A stretch of 64,000 nt of DNA from an uncultured Lachnospiraceae bacterium (GTDB lineage: Bacteria; Bacillota; Clostridia; Lachnospirales; Lachnospiraceae), in the NCBI GenBank assembly GCA_947176065.1, contig CAMWPB010000014.1, positions 1 through 64,000 on the forward strand, written 5' to 3'. Below the pieces are notes generated by a model. The model did not search any database. It was given only the letters and a program-made list of their open reading frames with translations, and was not told the DNA's origin. The translations under genes were made by a program, and so were the position numbers. This document shows positions 34,531 to 44,745 of this stretch, one piece after another; position 1 is the first letter of the stretch, and each line of letters begins with the position of its first letter.

Positions 34531-35952
34531 CTACTCCTCCACGCCCTCTATCTCCGCCAAAAACCCTGCAGACTTATCGGCCTTCTCCGTATTCGGGAAC
34601 AGCTCGATCACCTGCTGGTAAAGCTCCTTCGCCTTCACTTTATCACCCATACGGTAGTAAGAGTTCGCCAGATCAAAAAGCGCCTGGCCGTTGGTGGCGT
34701 CATACTGGTATGCCTTTGCCAGATTCGGAATGGCATCCGCATAATTTCCCGCCCAGAACGCCGCATGGCCGTCCTCATCATAGGATTCCGCGATCTGCGG
34801 CCCGATCAGGGCCAAAAGGGTATTATAAAGCGTGTCGAAAGACTCCGTGCTTTCATGCTCTTCCTCCTGGGCCCGCTGCTCCTCTATCTCCGTCAGATAG
34901 TCGGCCACAACAGTAACGTCATCGGGATTCGTCAGGTATGCGCTTGCCGCTTTCATCAGACTTTCCACAGACTGCAGCGTGCCGTCCTTCCCCATATAAG
35001 CCGTCAGATCCTGCTGCAGCGTCTCATTCTGCTGCTGCAGTTCCCCGAGCTGCTGCTGCAATTCATCAATGGTAGCCGTCTTCGCGTCGGACTGTTCGCT
35101 GACCTTGCGCAGCTCCTCGTCGATGCCTGCCTTGGCCGTCTGTATTCTGGCCGGCAGGATCAGAAAGAAAGCGATGGCGATACCGATAGCCAGTCCGATT
35201 CCCAGATTCAGCAGGGAGGTAACGCCCCTGCCCTCCTTTATATTCACCGGCTGGATAATCGTTTCATTACCGCTCTGATATTTGACGATCTCCTCCGACT
35301 TCTTTTTCCTCGGGGAGCTCTTAACGCCCTCCTCGGGAAGCAGCATCTCGTCCACTTCCTTCAGATACCGGAGCGTCGCCGTATTGTTCGTGTCAATCTC
35401 CAGACATTTGGAGAGTTCTCTCTTTGCCCGCTCCCACTCCTCGTTGTTGATATACAAAAGCGCAAGAAGCTGGTGCGCGCGGATAAACTTCGGGTTTAAG
35501 GACAATACCTTCTTTAACTGGATCACCGCCAGATCAAGGCTGTCCTGATTACAGTAGGTAAGCGCCTGATTATATTTCTTAATGGTCTGGTTGATGGTGT
35601 CCAGACGGTTCTGGTTCGTCTGGATCATATTGATATAATCGTCCGCAATATTTTTTTTCGGACGCATGTTCTTACTGATAACCCACTCGCTTAAAGCCGC
35701 CACCACCTCGCCGGTCTCAAAATAAACCAGACCGAGAAGATTTCTGGCCTCCACATTATTCTTGTCAAATTTAAGGCTCTGCCGCAAACTCGTAATCGCA
35801 CCCGTCAGATCCCTGACGCCGGCCCGCTCCAGTCCGTCGTTGTAGAAACGGTTAGAGATATATATGATCCTCTTATAAAGGGCTACATCGGCACCGCAGT
35901 TCGTGCAAAAATCATGTTCAGACAGCGCACATCCACACTGATAACAATTCAT
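34531..35952 (-). CDS. Zinc-ribbon TPR protein with transmembrane helix and coiled coil
   Basis: A 473-residue protein. N-terminal zinc ribbon CYQCGCALSEHDFCTNC (residues 3-19), then about four TPR repeats (to about 215), a transmembrane helix near 250 (LNLGIGLAIGIAIAFFLIL), a coiled coil (about 275-320, rich in QQQ) and further C-terminal TPR units (about 400-465). The ribbon and first TPR block should be cytoplasmic and the rest outside, or the reverse. I know no defined function. It is upstream of the spoIIA operon but separated by about 270 bp, so cotranscription is uncertain. Confidence 0.78.
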   Translation of the reverse strand: MNCYQCGCALSEHDFCTNCGADVALYKRIIYISNRFYNDGLERAGVRDLTGAITSLRQSLKFDKNNVEARNLLGLVYFETGEVVAALSEWVISKNMRPKKNIADDYINMIQTNQNRLDTINQTIKKYNQALTYCNQDSLDLAVIQLKKVLSLNPKFIRAHQLLALLYINNEEWERAKRELSKCLEIDTNNTATLRYLKEVDEMLLPEEGVKSSPRKKKSEEIVKYQSGNETIIQPVNIKEGRGVTSLLNLGIGLAIGIAIAFFLILPARIQTAKAGIDEELRKVSEQSDAKTATIDELQQQLGELQQQNETLQQDLTAYMGKDGTLQSVESLMKAASAYLTNPDDVTVVADYLTEIEEQRAQEEEHESTESFDTLYNTLLALIGPQIAESYDEDGHAAFWAGNYADAIPNLAKAYQYDATNGQALFDLANSYYRMGDKVKAKELYQQVIELFPNTEKADKSAGFLAEIEGVEE

Positions 35953-35965
35953 CTATGCCAATCCC

Positions 35966-36112
35966 CTATTCTCCTGCTTTCTTCGATTCCTTGACAATCT
36001 TCACCATCAGATCCGCCATATCCGTCAGATCCTGATTATAGATCGCTTCCTCTGCGTCCTCCACTTCCAGACTGGGGTGGAACTTTTTCAGCTCCTCTTC
36101 AAAATTAATCAT
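35966..36112 (-). CDS. Conserved 48-residue acidic protein
   Basis: A small gene: ATG at 36112, TAG at 35966-35968. The protein starts MINFEEELKKFHPSLEVEDA and continues with an amphipathic helix (DLTDMADLMVKIVKESKK). GAGGAG is eight bases before the ATG. The start overlaps the last eight bases of folC, which implies translational coupling, and the TPR-protein gene follows 13 bp later. No signal peptide or membrane segment. Function unknown. Confidence 0.72.
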   Translation of the reverse strand: MINFEEELKKFHPSLEVEDAEEAIYNQDLTDMADLMVKIVKESKKAGE

Positions 36113-37424
36113 TGTTAAATCTCCTCAAAAGGGCCTTTACTTCGCCCGCCAAATATAATGAACCGACAATATACACCTCGTCCCCGTCATTTTTATGTGT
36201 AAGCAGTTCAGAAAGCGCCGTATCCAGCGTTTCGAAAGTTTTTCTGTCAAATCCGGTATATTGTCTGAAAGAATCCGTAAGCTGTGTAAGCGGAAGCGCC
36301 CGTTCTCCCTGTAAAGGCACGAGGCATATCTCGTCGAAAAGACCCGCCTGCGCAAGCAGCGCCGCCACACGGCTGTACTGCTTGTCCCGCACCGTAGAGT
36401 AGAGAAGAACCCTTCTTCCGACACATGCATGCTGTTTTACCGTCTCCAGAAAAGCCAGAATCCCATCCGCGTTGTGCGCGCCGTCCAGATATACCGACGG
36501 CAGGATTTCCTCCATTCTGCCTTCCCAGACCATTTCCCTGATCCCGTCCTGCAGAGCGGAAACAGTGATCCGCTCCTCCTCCAGACGCGCTATGGCGTTC
36601 GCGGCAAGCGACGCGTTCTCCACCTGATAAAGTGCAGAAGTAGACACAGTAAAACCAATATAATCATAATAGTGTAAATGAAGAGAAAAATCAATCGTTT
36701 TATGCCTAATCTTTATTTCTTTTATCGCAGTTTTCTCTACGGGAAAGGTCTGCGTCCCGATTTTCTCCGCATATTCTTCTATGACACGGGTCACGTCCTC
36801 CTGCCCGTCCGGATATACCACGGGCACGCCGGGCCTCATGATCCCCGCCTTTTCCCCGGCAATGAGCGGCAGCGTATCCCCCAGATACTCCATATGATCA
36901 TAGCCGATGGCCGTTAAGATACACAGCTTTTTATCCTCCACCACATTGGTGGCATCAAGCCGGCCGCCAAGCCCCGTCTCCAACACCACGTACTCCACGC
37001 CGTGTTTTTCGAAAAGCGCCATAGCCATAAAAAACAGCAGCTCAAAAAAAGTGGGGTGATAAGCCGTGGCAAGGCGCTTCACCTCACCCATCACCACGCG
37101 GAATGCCTCCAGAAATTCCTCCTCAGACACCATCTCCCCGTTTATGACAAACCGCTCCCTCATACTCATAAGATGCGGGGACGTAAACATCCCGCAGGAA
37201 ATACCCGCCTTTCGCAGTACGGAACACAAATAAGCACAAACGGAGCCTTTTCCGTTTGTGCCTGCTATGTGTAGAATCTTGCTGTTCTTCGCCGGATACC
37301 CCAGACGCTCCCAGAAACGCGCGGTATCCTCCATACTGTTTTTTGTGGTAAATTTAGGGGTGGCGTTGATATAATTCACCGCCGCCCCATAAGTCTCAAA
37401 GGTTTCTTCCATTTTTGCTCCCAT
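36105..37424 (-). CDS. folC: Folylpolyglutamate synthase / dihydrofolate synthase
   Basis: A 439-residue Mur-ligase-family enzyme that adds glutamate to folates. Seen: the P-loop IAGTNGKGSVCAYL near 55, SPHLMSMRERFVINGE near 80, ETGLGGRLDATN near 145 and a YLDGAHNADG motif near 315. The C-terminal domain is complete. Two ATGs (37424 and 37412) each have an acceptable ribosome site. It follows the FapA-like gene closely, with 13 bp between. Confidence 0.95.
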   Translation of the reverse strand: MGAKMEETFETYGAAVNYINATPKFTTKNSMEDTARFWERLGYPAKNSKILHIAGTNGKGSVCAYLCSVLRKAGISCGMFTSPHLMSMRERFVINGEMVSEEEFLEAFRVVMGEVKRLATAYHPTFFELLFFMAMALFEKHGVEYVVLETGLGGRLDATNVVEDKKLCILTAIGYDHMEYLGDTLPLIAGEKAGIMRPGVPVVYPDGQEDVTRVIEEYAEKIGTQTFPVEKTAIKEIKIRHKTIDFSLHLHYYDYIGFTVSTSALYQVENASLAANAIARLEEERITVSALQDGIREMVWEGRMEEILPSVYLDGAHNADGILAFLETVKQHACVGRRVLLYSTVRDKQYSRVAALLAQAGLFDEICLVPLQGERALPLTQLTDSFRQYTGFDRKTFETLDTALSELLTHKNDGDEVYIVGSLYLAGEVKALLRRFNND

Positions 37425-37437
37425 GGTCTGCCCGCCG

Positions 37438-39021
37438 TCAGTTGTGCACAATCACCGTTCCCTCGATCACGCCCCTCTCGGCAGCATACTTCATAAAACA
37501 GGTGTTACGGTCGAGCGTCATCTGCTCGGCATTGATGCCCACTACCACATTGCGGTAGATATTGCCGTCTACCTTAATGTAAGAATCCTTGCCAACCTCC
37601 ATGGTAGTTTCCAATTCTTCCCGCTCATGTCCTACCTTATCCAGCTCTACAAAGTATTCGTCCTTCAGATGGTTCCACTCCAGAAGGCTGGCCTCCGTGC
37701 TCTTGGCGGTACCCGCACCCCGCATACGTTTCTCGCGCAGCGCCTCCGTCATGGTGTCCACCAGCTTGGAAAGCTTCTCCTTGATCTCCGCCTCCCTGCG
37801 TCTTGCCTCCAGAAGCTTATCGAAGGCCTCCGGCTCGTAGCCGCAGTGCAGAACCGTCTTAAGCTCCACATCATTTCCGGCTGTCATCGCTTCAATGCTC
37901 CTGAGCGCATGGGTATAGCCGCCGATAATCGCGCCTCTCTTACCTGCGGTTATCACTTTATCCTTCGCCGTCACCTTCGCGTTCAGGATTACATTGGCCT
38001 GCACGAGACCGCCTGCATCTACCGTGGTGTTTTCAATAAATTCCGCAAAGACATTTCCTCTGGCGGATATCTTACCGCCGCCCTGTATGCCCCGCGTAAG
38101 CATCACGTCACCGCCTGCAAACAGCGACGCCGCGCCCGTGGTTCCGTGCACCTCTATATTCCGCCCGGCACGGATGACGATGCCGCCCTCCACATTGCCG
38201 TTGATAATGATATCCCCGAAAAACTCGATCTTACCGATGATCGCATCCACATCGCCCATGATCTCATGCACATTCTGGATATCGATCTTACCGTCCTTGA
38301 CCTCGATCTTGCCGTCGCTCTGGGCATAATAAACGCCGTTTTCCCTTGTAATGCCCTTCCCTCTCATGGGCGGCAGATCTCTCACGGGATCGGCTTTCAT
38401 CTCGCCGCCCACAACCGTATAGCCATTCTCACCCTGTACCGCATAATGATAGATCGCTACCTTATCGCCCTTTTTCACATTCTGCAGGGCGCTCATGCTG
38501 GAATAATCTACCGAACCGTCCTCGTTCACCTTTGGGCCGCAGTGTTCTTCCGGTGCAAAAAGATATTCGAAATAACCGTCCGTCCCGGGCTTCGTCTCCG
38601 CGCCCCTGGCTACCAGAATCTCTCTGTCATACACCTTTTTCTTAACCATGGCCGACAGATTGGAGCTGTGATACCCTTTGATCACACCGTTTAACTCCAG
38701 ATAATTCTCCAGATCACGCTTCGTATAAGTCTGTCCCTCCGCCGGTGGAGTGAGATAAAGCCACGCCGCCATCTCGTCCTCGTCTATCCGCAGATAAGTG
38801 CCTTCTGCCAGATTCGACTCTGTAGGCGCCGGCCTGACCTCAACCGCCACAGCGGTTTCCGCCGCTTTTTCAGGCTCAGCCTTGGCCCTGGTTTCTCCTG
38901 CCGCAGGCGCCTGCTGCCCGGCCGCCGCCTGCTGGGCCGCCTGAGGATCTAATCCCTTTGCTCTGGCCATTGCCGCTTTCAGTTTATTAAGCTGTTCCGA
39001 TGACAGATTGACCTCAGCCAC
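37438..39021 (-). CDS. FapA-family (DUF342) beta-helix protein
   Basis: A 527-residue protein. Residues about 60-170 form a FapA N-terminal domain. A right-handed beta-helix region follows, with repeats such as GDIIINGNVEGGIVIRAGRNIEVHGTTGAASLFAGGDVMLTRGIQGGGKISARGNVF split over several turns. A C-terminal coiled coil lies at about 380-450. FapA proteins occur with flagellar or polar-localisation genes in other bacteria, but no such genes are seen here. The GTG at 39021 with AGGAGG eight bases upstream is preferred over a GTG nine bases earlier. An Ala/Gln-rich stretch lies near residue 25-45. Confidence 0.82.
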   Translation of the reverse strand: MAEVNLSSEQLNKLKAAMARAKGLDPQAAQQAAAGQQAPAAGETRAKAEPEKAAETAVAVEVRPAPTESNLAEGTYLRIDEDEMAAWLYLTPPAEGQTYTKRDLENYLELNGVIKGYHSSNLSAMVKKKVYDREILVARGAETKPGTDGYFEYLFAPEEHCGPKVNEDGSVDYSSMSALQNVKKGDKVAIYHYAVQGENGYTVVGGEMKADPVRDLPPMRGKGITRENGVYYAQSDGKIEVKDGKIDIQNVHEIMGDVDAIIGKIEFFGDIIINGNVEGGIVIRAGRNIEVHGTTGAASLFAGGDVMLTRGIQGGGKISARGNVFAEFIENTTVDAGGLVQANVILNAKVTAKDKVITAGKRGAIIGGYTHALRSIEAMTAGNDVELKTVLHCGYEPEAFDKLLEARRREAEIKEKLSKLVDTMTEALREKRMRGAGTAKSTEASLLEWNHLKDEYFVELDKVGHEREELETTMEVGKDSYIKVDGNIYRNVVVGINAEQMTLDRNTCFMKYAAERGVIEGTVIVHN

Positions 39022-39151
39022 GTGACTCACCTCCTTCCTTTATCTTATGACGCACATGTCATATATTCCCAGATTACTCTTCTTAACTATAACTTTACAC
39101 CATATCGACCCACTTTTCCAGTGGTATTCTATAAAATTTTTCAGTTCAGGT

Positions 39152-39311
39152 AACAGTTCAGCTCACGCCCTTCGCAAAACCGTGCTTACAGCACTTTCCG
39201 CTGCTCCGCAGCTCTTTTTGCTCAAAAATGGGCGTTCCCTCAGACCGTTATTCGGCTGTCAACTTCGTGCAAGCACGATTTGCCAGACGAATACGGTCTA
39301 GCTGAACTGTT
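39152..39311. repeat. Long palindromic element between fapA-like gene and valS
   Basis: AACAGTTCAGCT (39152-39163) and AGCTGAACTGTT (39300-39311) are perfect terminal inverted repeats. Further inside, GCAAAACCGTGCTTACA pairs imperfectly with TGCAAGCACGATTTGC, and GCTGC-TCC-GCAGC is a central hairpin. The right end touches the valS stop codon. It may act as the valS 3' end. Sequence differs from the GNRA family. Confidence 0.65.
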
Positions 39312-42007
39312 TAGGTAAGCTGTGCCAGCCGCTCCTCCACCTGTTCCTTCATCTGCGTATATTTTTCCAACTTTGCGCGCTCCTCATCCACCTTCTGTTT
39401 GGGCGCCTTGGACATGAACTTCTCGTTGCCGAGCATTCCCTGCACTCTGGCAAGTTCTCCTTCCAGACGCTTCTGCTCTTTCTTCAGGCGCTCGATCTCC
39501 TGCGCGATATCCACCAGCTCCTCGAACGGAATATAAACCGTCGCATTCGGGATCACCACAGACACGGCGCTGTCGTCAATACCGCTCTTGTCCGCCTGCA
39601 CGGTCAGCTCGGACGCCGCCGCCAGAGCCATGAAGAACTGTCTGCCCTCCTCGAAGATCCCGCGCACATCGTCCTTCTCACTGACCACATACACAGCCGC
39701 CTTTTTACCCGGCGCCACATTCATTTCCGTCCTCACATTGCGGATACCGCGCACCGCCTCCTTCATCAGTCCGATGGCATTCTCCTCCTTCGTATACTGT
39801 CTGTCCTCACGGAAAAGGGGCCACTCGGAAACCATGATGGATTCCTCCTTTGTCTGCAGCGTGCAGAAAATCTCCTCCGTGATAAAAGGCATATAAGGAT
39901 GCAGGAGCTTAAGCGCGGAGGTAAGCACATTCTGTAACGTCCACAGCGCCGCGCGCTTCCCTTCCTCCTCGCCTGCCTCCGTGCTGTAAAGACGGGGCTT
40001 CACCATCTCAATATACCAGTCGCAGAACTCATCCCAGATAAAGTCGTACACCTTCTGTACCGCAATACCCAGCTCGAAGCTGTCCATATTGTCCGTCACG
40101 TCCCTCACAAGGGTATTCAGTTTGGAGAAAATCCACTTGTCCACCGGATACAGGCTGTCTTTGATTTCCTCATAGGAAGTCTCCCAGCCGCGTTTCCCGG
40201 TTTTCTCCTCCTCCTGATCCATATTCATCATGATGAAACGGGACGCGTTCCAGACCTTATTGGCAAAGTTCCGGCTTGCCTCCACTCTTTCATAGTAGAA
40301 ACGCATGTCGTTGCCGGGCGCATTGCCTGTAATCAGCGTAAGCCGCAGCGCATCCGCGCCGTACTGGTCGATAATCTCCAGCGGATCAATGCCGTTGCCA
40401 AGGGACTTACTCATCTTCCGCCCCTGGGAATCCCGCACAAGACCGTGGAAAAGCACCGTCTTAAAGGGCTTCTCCCCCATCTGCTCATATCCCGAAAATA
40501 CCATACGGATAACCCAGAAGAAAATAATATCATAACCCGTCACAAGCACGTCCGTGGGATAGAAATAGTCCAGATCCTCCGTCTTCTCCGGCCACCCCAG
40601 CGTGGAAAAAGGCCACAGCGCCGAGGAAAACCAGGTATCCAGCGTATCAGGGTCCTGCGTGAAATGGGTTTCCCCGCACTTCGGACACACAGACGGCGCT
40701 TCCTTTGCCACCACAATCTCCCCGCACTTGTCGCAGTAGTAAGCCGGAATGCGGTGTCCCCACCAGAGCTGGCGGCTGATGCACCAGTCGCGGATATTGT
40801 CCGTCCAGTTATAATAAATCTTGTCCATGCGCTCGGGAATCAGTTTGATCTCGCCCTTCTTCACCGCTTCCACGGCGGGCTTAATCAGCTCTTCCATCTT
40901 CACAAACCACTGCTGCTTGATCATGGGCTCGATGGTCGTGTGACACCGGTCATGGGTGCCTACGTTGTGGGAGTAATCCTCAATCCGCACCAGAAGCCCT
41001 TCCTTTTCAAGCTCCTGCACAATCTGCTTTCTCGCCTCATAACGGTCCAGCCCTTCATATTTTCCGCCGTTTGCATTGATGGTGGCGTCGTCGTTCATGA
41101 TATTCACTTCCGGGAGACCATGGCGTTTTCCCACCTCGAAGTCATTGGGGTCATGGGCGGGCGTAATCTTCACCACGCCAGTCCCGAATTCCATGTCCAC
41201 ATACTCATCCTCCACCACGGGAATCGCCTTATTCACAATGGGCAGCCAGACCTGTCTTCCCTTCAAATAAGTATATCTCTCATCGTTCGGATTCACCGCC
41301 ACGGCCGTATCACCCAGCATCGTCTCCGGTCGGGTGGTCGCAAACTCAAGAAACTCCGTCTTGCTCGGCTGACCATTCTGGTCAACCAAAGGATACTTAA
41401 TATGCCAGAAATGCCCGGCCTGCTCCTCATATTCCACCTCCGCGTCGGAGATGGAGGTGTTGCACACAGGACACCAGTTGATAATACGGCTTCCTTTGTA
41501 GATCCAGCCTTTCTCGTGCATCTTACAGAATACTTCGGTGACCGCCTTGTTGCAGCCCTCGTCCATGGTAAAGCGTTCCCTGTCCCAGTCGCAGGAGGAA
41601 CCAAGCTTTTTCAGCTGGGAGACAATACGTCCGCCGTACTCCTTCTTCCAGTCCCATGCCCGCTCAAGAAAGCCCTCTCTGCCGAGATCGTTCTTGTCGA
41701 TGCCCTCCTCCTTCAGCTTCTCAATAATCTTCACCTCGGTGGCGATGGAAGCGTGATCCGTCCCCGGCTGCCAAAGGGCATTGTACCCCTGCATCCTCTT
41801 ATAACGGATCAGAATATCCTGCATGGTATTGTCCAGCGCATGTCCCATATGAAGCTGTCCCGTGATATTTGGCGGGGGAATCACGATGGTGAAGGGCGTC
41901 TTCGTCCTGTCCACCTCCGCGTGAAAATATTTCTTGTCCAGCCATTTCTGGTATAATCTGTCCTCGATGCCTTTCGGATCGTAGGTTTTCGCAAGTTCTC
42001 TGCTCAT
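39311..42007 (-). CDS. valS: Valyl-tRNA synthetase
   Basis: An 898-residue class-I enzyme of the expected length that charges tRNA-Val and edits threonine. The HIGH motif is HMGH at residues 53-56. The editing domain [22 protein letters not shown] lies near 230 and KMSKS near 535. A coiled-coil C-terminal arm (about 835-898, [20 protein letters not shown]) is typical of ValS. The gene is under a T-box leader. About 200 bp between the leader's terminator and the start hold a palindromic element. Confidence 0.98.
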   Translation of the reverse strand: MSRELAKTYDPKGIEDRLYQKWLDKKYFHAEVDRTKTPFTIVIPPPNITGQLHMGHALDNTMQDILIRYKRMQGYNALWQPGTDHASIATEVKIIEKLKEEGIDKNDLGREGFLERAWDWKKEYGGRIVSQLKKLGSSCDWDRERFTMDEGCNKAVTEVFCKMHEKGWIYKGSRIINWCPVCNTSISDAEVEYEEQAGHFWHIKYPLVDQNGQPSKTEFLEFATTRPETMLGDTAVAVNPNDERYTYLKGRQVWLPIVNKAIPVVEDEYVDMEFGTGVVKITPAHDPNDFEVGKRHGLPEVNIMNDDATINANGGKYEGLDRYEARKQIVQELEKEGLLVRIEDYSHNVGTHDRCHTTIEPMIKQQWFVKMEELIKPAVEAVKKGEIKLIPERMDKIYYNWTDNIRDWCISRQLWWGHRIPAYYCDKCGEIVVAKEAPSVCPKCGETHFTQDPDTLDTWFSSALWPFSTLGWPEKTEDLDYFYPTDVLVTGYDIIFFWVIRMVFSGYEQMGEKPFKTVLFHGLVRDSQGRKMSKSLGNGIDPLEIIDQYGADALRLTLITGNAPGNDMRFYYERVEASRNFANKVWNASRFIMMNMDQEEEKTGKRGWETSYEEIKDSLYPVDKWIFSKLNTLVRDVTDNMDSFELGIAVQKVYDFIWDEFCDWYIEMVKPRLYSTEAGEEEGKRAALWTLQNVLTSALKLLHPYMPFITEEIFCTLQTKEESIMVSEWPLFREDRQYTKEENAIGLMKEAVRGIRNVRTEMNVAPGKKAAVYVVSEKDDVRGIFEEGRQFFMALAAASELTVQADKSGIDDSAVSVVIPNATVYIPFEELVDIAQEIERLKKEQKRLEGELARVQGMLGNEKFMSKAPKQKVDEERAKLEKYTQMKEQVEERLAQLT

Positions 42008-42054
42008 GGTTTTCCTCCTTTTATTGGATGCGTTTTTTATTGATGTTCTTTGTT

Positions 42055-42191
42055 AACTCGAGAGGAAAACATATTCCGACGGAGCCCCTAAAATAACGCC
42101 AGTGCTTAGCGAGGTCTTTTCGAGCTTAGCATCTGCTGCGTTATGATCGGAGCGAAAGCGCGGCGACACAGGAATATGTTTTCCTCGAGTT
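42055..42191 (+). repeat. GNRA-hairpin palindromic element, copy C, in the valS leader
   Basis: Arms AACTCGA..GGAAAACATATTCC (left) and GGAATATGTTTTCCTCGAGTT (right) pair with a two-base bulge. The core has AACGC/GCGTT, a central hairpin CAG-TG-CTTAGCGAG / CGAGCTTAG-CA-T-CTG with one bulged T, and mini-hairpin AGC-GAAA-GCG. It is placed between the T-box terminator and the valS ribosome site, so the readthrough mRNA contains the complement of the whole element. Confidence 0.85.
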
Positions 42192-42205
42192 TGTCCATAA
42201 CACAG

Positions 42206-42482
42206 TAAAAGACGCCCTCTGCCAGTCTCCTGACAAAGGGCGCTGGATGCGCGGTACCACCTTCATTTATCACTCAGCGAAGCCGAACCCTGTCCGGCCT
42301 CCGATCCGTTAACGGGGATCATTCGGGGAGGCTTACTGCCGCTTTCGCGCTGCAATCCGCGAAACCTTTTTCTGCATCCCGGTTCCGAAGCCACATTCCA
42401 CAGATTCCCTTCCGAAAGGATCTCTCAGCCTGTGATCCCTCTCTCTGGCGGCGTCGCCTGTGTACTCCTCTTCGTCATCACC
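42206..42482 (-). promoter_or_regulatory. T-box riboswitch leader of valS
   Basis: The conserved T-box sequence GGTGGTACCGCG is on the minus strand (about 42251-42262). It is followed by the terminator helix GCGCCCTTTGTC...GGGCGTCTTTT (42244-42206). Stem I begins near GTGATGACGAAG (42482-42471) and closes with CTTCGG; in its upper 3' strand GGAATGTGGC places a GTG (valine) codon at the specifier position. Uncharged tRNA-Val would pair with it and with the UGGN-type bulge, forming the antiterminator. Confidence 0.92.
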
Positions 42483-42498
42483 TTTACAATTATCTAAT

Positions 42499-42527
42499 AC
42501 TATAGTCAATAAAAACTTTTTTGTCAA
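42499..42527 (-). promoter_or_regulatory. Promoter of the valS T-box transcript
   Basis: Minus strand: -35 TTGACA (42527-42522), 17-bp spacer, -10 TATAGT (42504-42499); start expected about 10 bases before stem I. A near-consensus vegetative promoter. Together with the T-box it explains the gene-free stretch between valS and the HD-GYP gene. Confidence 0.8.
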
Positions 42528-42583
42528 TTCCCATTTCGCTCTGCCAAAATCAAAAATGCGCCGTCAACTGATCATCGTGCACT

Positions 42584-44611
42584 TCACGATGCCCGCTCCT
42601 CCTTCAGCACCTCCAGAAATACCTCCACCAGCTTGGGGTCAAACTGGCTGCCAGAGCATCGTCGAAGCTCCGCCTCCGCGTCCGCCCCGCTCATTGCCCT
42701 GTGATACGGCCTGTCGTGCACCATCACATCATGGGAATCCACCACCGTGATAATGCGTGACAAAAGCGGAATCTCATCCCCCGCAAGACCGCCCGGATAA
42801 CCACCGCCATCCCACCTCTCATGGTGGTGCAGTATATACTCTCCGATCGGCTTAAGCTCCTTTGATGCGCTGGCAATCCGATATCCCTTTTCCGTGTGGG
42901 TCTTCATGATCTCCCACTCCGCGTCTGTCAGTTTCCCGGGCTTTAAAAGAATAGAATGCGGAATGGCGATTTTCCCGATATCGTGGAGCACCGCCAGAAG
43001 AGCCAGCTTTCCCAGATCGCCGTCCGTCAGGTTTAACGCCCTTCCCAGCCTGATCGCCATCTCTCTGGTCCGCTCCACATGCTCCTCCGTCTCGTAATCG
43101 CTCTCCGTCAGCGTCTGGGTCAGGGAATCCAGAAGAGAGCTTTTCTGGGACGACTGGTTCATCAACTTCTTCGTGCGCATGCTCTCCGAAGCCTCTCTGA
43201 CGGCGTCCTCCACGCTTCTTGTCTGATCCCGGATCACCGCGATCCCGTACTCGATATCCGTATTGATTCCGGTATCATTGGCCTGACTGTACCGTTCCTT
43301 GATATTTTCAAACAGACGGACCGCATATTCCTGCTCCACCTCCGCCAGTGCCACCGCCATATCCCCGTCAGCCATCCTTGCCAGAATCGCGCTTGCCGGC
43401 AGATTTTCCCGCAAAAGATCGGCCGCCTGTCTGAGCAGTTCATTGCCCTTCTTCCAGCCGTATACGTCGTTGACAAGTCCGATGCCGTTAGCGTTACACA
43501 CCACCACGGTCACAGGGTACACGTCTTTCGCGAGCAGCTTGTCCATCTCACCGTAAAAGCTGTTTTTCGAGTAAAGCTGGGTCAGCATATCCCGCTCTGT
43601 GTCCAGCGTTTTCATGATGAGAAGATGGCCGATGCCACGCCCCTTCCCATCCTTCAGGCAGTTAAAGACGCAGTGATATCTGCGGGCGCCCACGCTGCCC
43701 GGATTCTCCCATGCAAACGTCTGATCCGTTTCGACACTCTGCAGATCCCGAAAGGCGCCGAGCTGTAGAAAATCCATCATGCTGATCCGGTTCTCCTGAT
43801 CCTCCAGTACCGGGAAAAGCGCCCTCATATCCCGGTTCGTATCCGCCACATACCCCTCATAGTCAAAGAGAATCATGGGCATCCCCATATATTCCAGCAC
43901 CATCTTGCGGGTGGTATTCAACATGCCCCTGGAGGAATAATCAAAGGTGTTTCTGTAGACCAACGGGCAGACAAAGCCATAAACCAGCACCGCCATATCC
44001 ATAGGCGCCATGAAAAGCTCCACCATGTAAAAAGTAGTGAGCAGACCGATCAGGCAGAGCGCCAGAAGGGTGTTGATATATCTGGCACGGTAGATCTTTG
44101 GCACGCTTACGGTCTTGCGGATCAGAAGATAAAAGATCACGGCCACAAGCAGATAGACAAAGGCCAGATGCAGATAGAAGCCCTGCTCCGGCTCAAACAT
44201 ATATTTTATGGCATAAATGCTGTCCGCATGATACTGATAACGGAGGATCACTTCGTGGAAGACATTAAGAATCAGAATGGCCGCGTCAATAAAGGTCAGC
44301 AGATAGACCGTGAAAATCAGCACGCGTTTAAAGCGCGGCTTCTCCATTTTTGACTGGGTAAACTCTACCATATAATAGACCATGGACAAAACAAGAAAAT
44401 CCAGACACACAAAATAAGCGCTGGTTGTAAGAGATGCCGTAAAATAAGTTCCAGCCCCAATTCTTGCCATGTAGGTAAGATTCACCGCGCAGGCCACCAT
44501 AAACATGGTTCCCGTAACAAACGCCAGATGTGTTTTTCTTTTATAAGTAACGACAGCGCAGACAAACGCGCAAAAAGCTGCCAGACCGCACGCTATATAG
44601 CTCAAGACCAT
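42584..44611 (-). CDS. Membrane HD-GYP phosphodiesterase with degenerate GGDEF
   Basis: A 675-residue protein. Seven or eight membrane helices fill the first 230 residues. A PAS-like stretch follows (to about 340), then a degenerate GGDEF domain (about 350-490; the signature reads ADGDM in place of GGDEF, so synthesis is unlikely), then a complete HD-GYP domain (about 510-670): HDIGK, the KTHTEKGY motif and HHERWDGGGYPGG. HD-GYP domains hydrolyse cyclic-di-GMP. The start at 44611 follows GAGGATATTTTT. It diverges from an active-looking diguanylate cyclase gene. Confidence 0.88.
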   Translation of the reverse strand: MVLSYIACGLAAFCAFVCAVVTYKRKTHLAFVTGTMFMVACAVNLTYMARIGAGTYFTASLTTSAYFVCLDFLVLSMVYYMVEFTQSKMEKPRFKRVLIFTVYLLTFIDAAILILNVFHEVILRYQYHADSIYAIKYMFEPEQGFYLHLAFVYLLVAVIFYLLIRKTVSVPKIYRARYINTLLALCLIGLLTTFYMVELFMAPMDMAVLVYGFVCPLVYRNTFDYSSRGMLNTTRKMVLEYMGMPMILFDYEGYVADTNRDMRALFPVLEDQENRISMMDFLQLGAFRDLQSVETDQTFAWENPGSVGARRYHCVFNCLKDGKGRGIGHLLIMKTLDTERDMLTQLYSKNSFYGEMDKLLAKDVYPVTVVVCNANGIGLVNDVYGWKKGNELLRQAADLLRENLPASAILARMADGDMAVALAEVEQEYAVRLFENIKERYSQANDTGINTDIEYGIAVIRDQTRSVEDAVREASESMRTKKLMNQSSQKSSLLDSLTQTLTESDYETEEHVERTREMAIRLGRALNLTDGDLGKLALLAVLHDIGKIAIPHSILLKPGKLTDAEWEIMKTHTEKGYRIASASKELKPIGEYILHHHERWDGGGYPGGLAGDEIPLLSRIITVVDSHDVMVHDRPYHRAMSGADAEAELRRCSGSQFDPKLVEVFLEVLKEERAS

Positions 44612-44745
44612 AAAAATATCCTCATTTATGTAATAGTAATTTTTATTGTACCATATTCTGATTCGCTTTTTTCCCGTCAATAACAACAAATTTCAAAACG
44701 GCATTTTAGCTATTTTGACCTTCTTTCTGGAAATAAAGGCAGAAA

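Noticed and set aside
40445..41956. 503-residue open frame on the plus strand
   Set aside because: It is antisense to valS, with no ribosome site and shadow-like composition.
42584..44611. Active diguanylate cyclase in the HD-GYP protein
   Set aside because: The signature reads ADGDM in place of GGDEF, which lacks the residues needed for synthesis.
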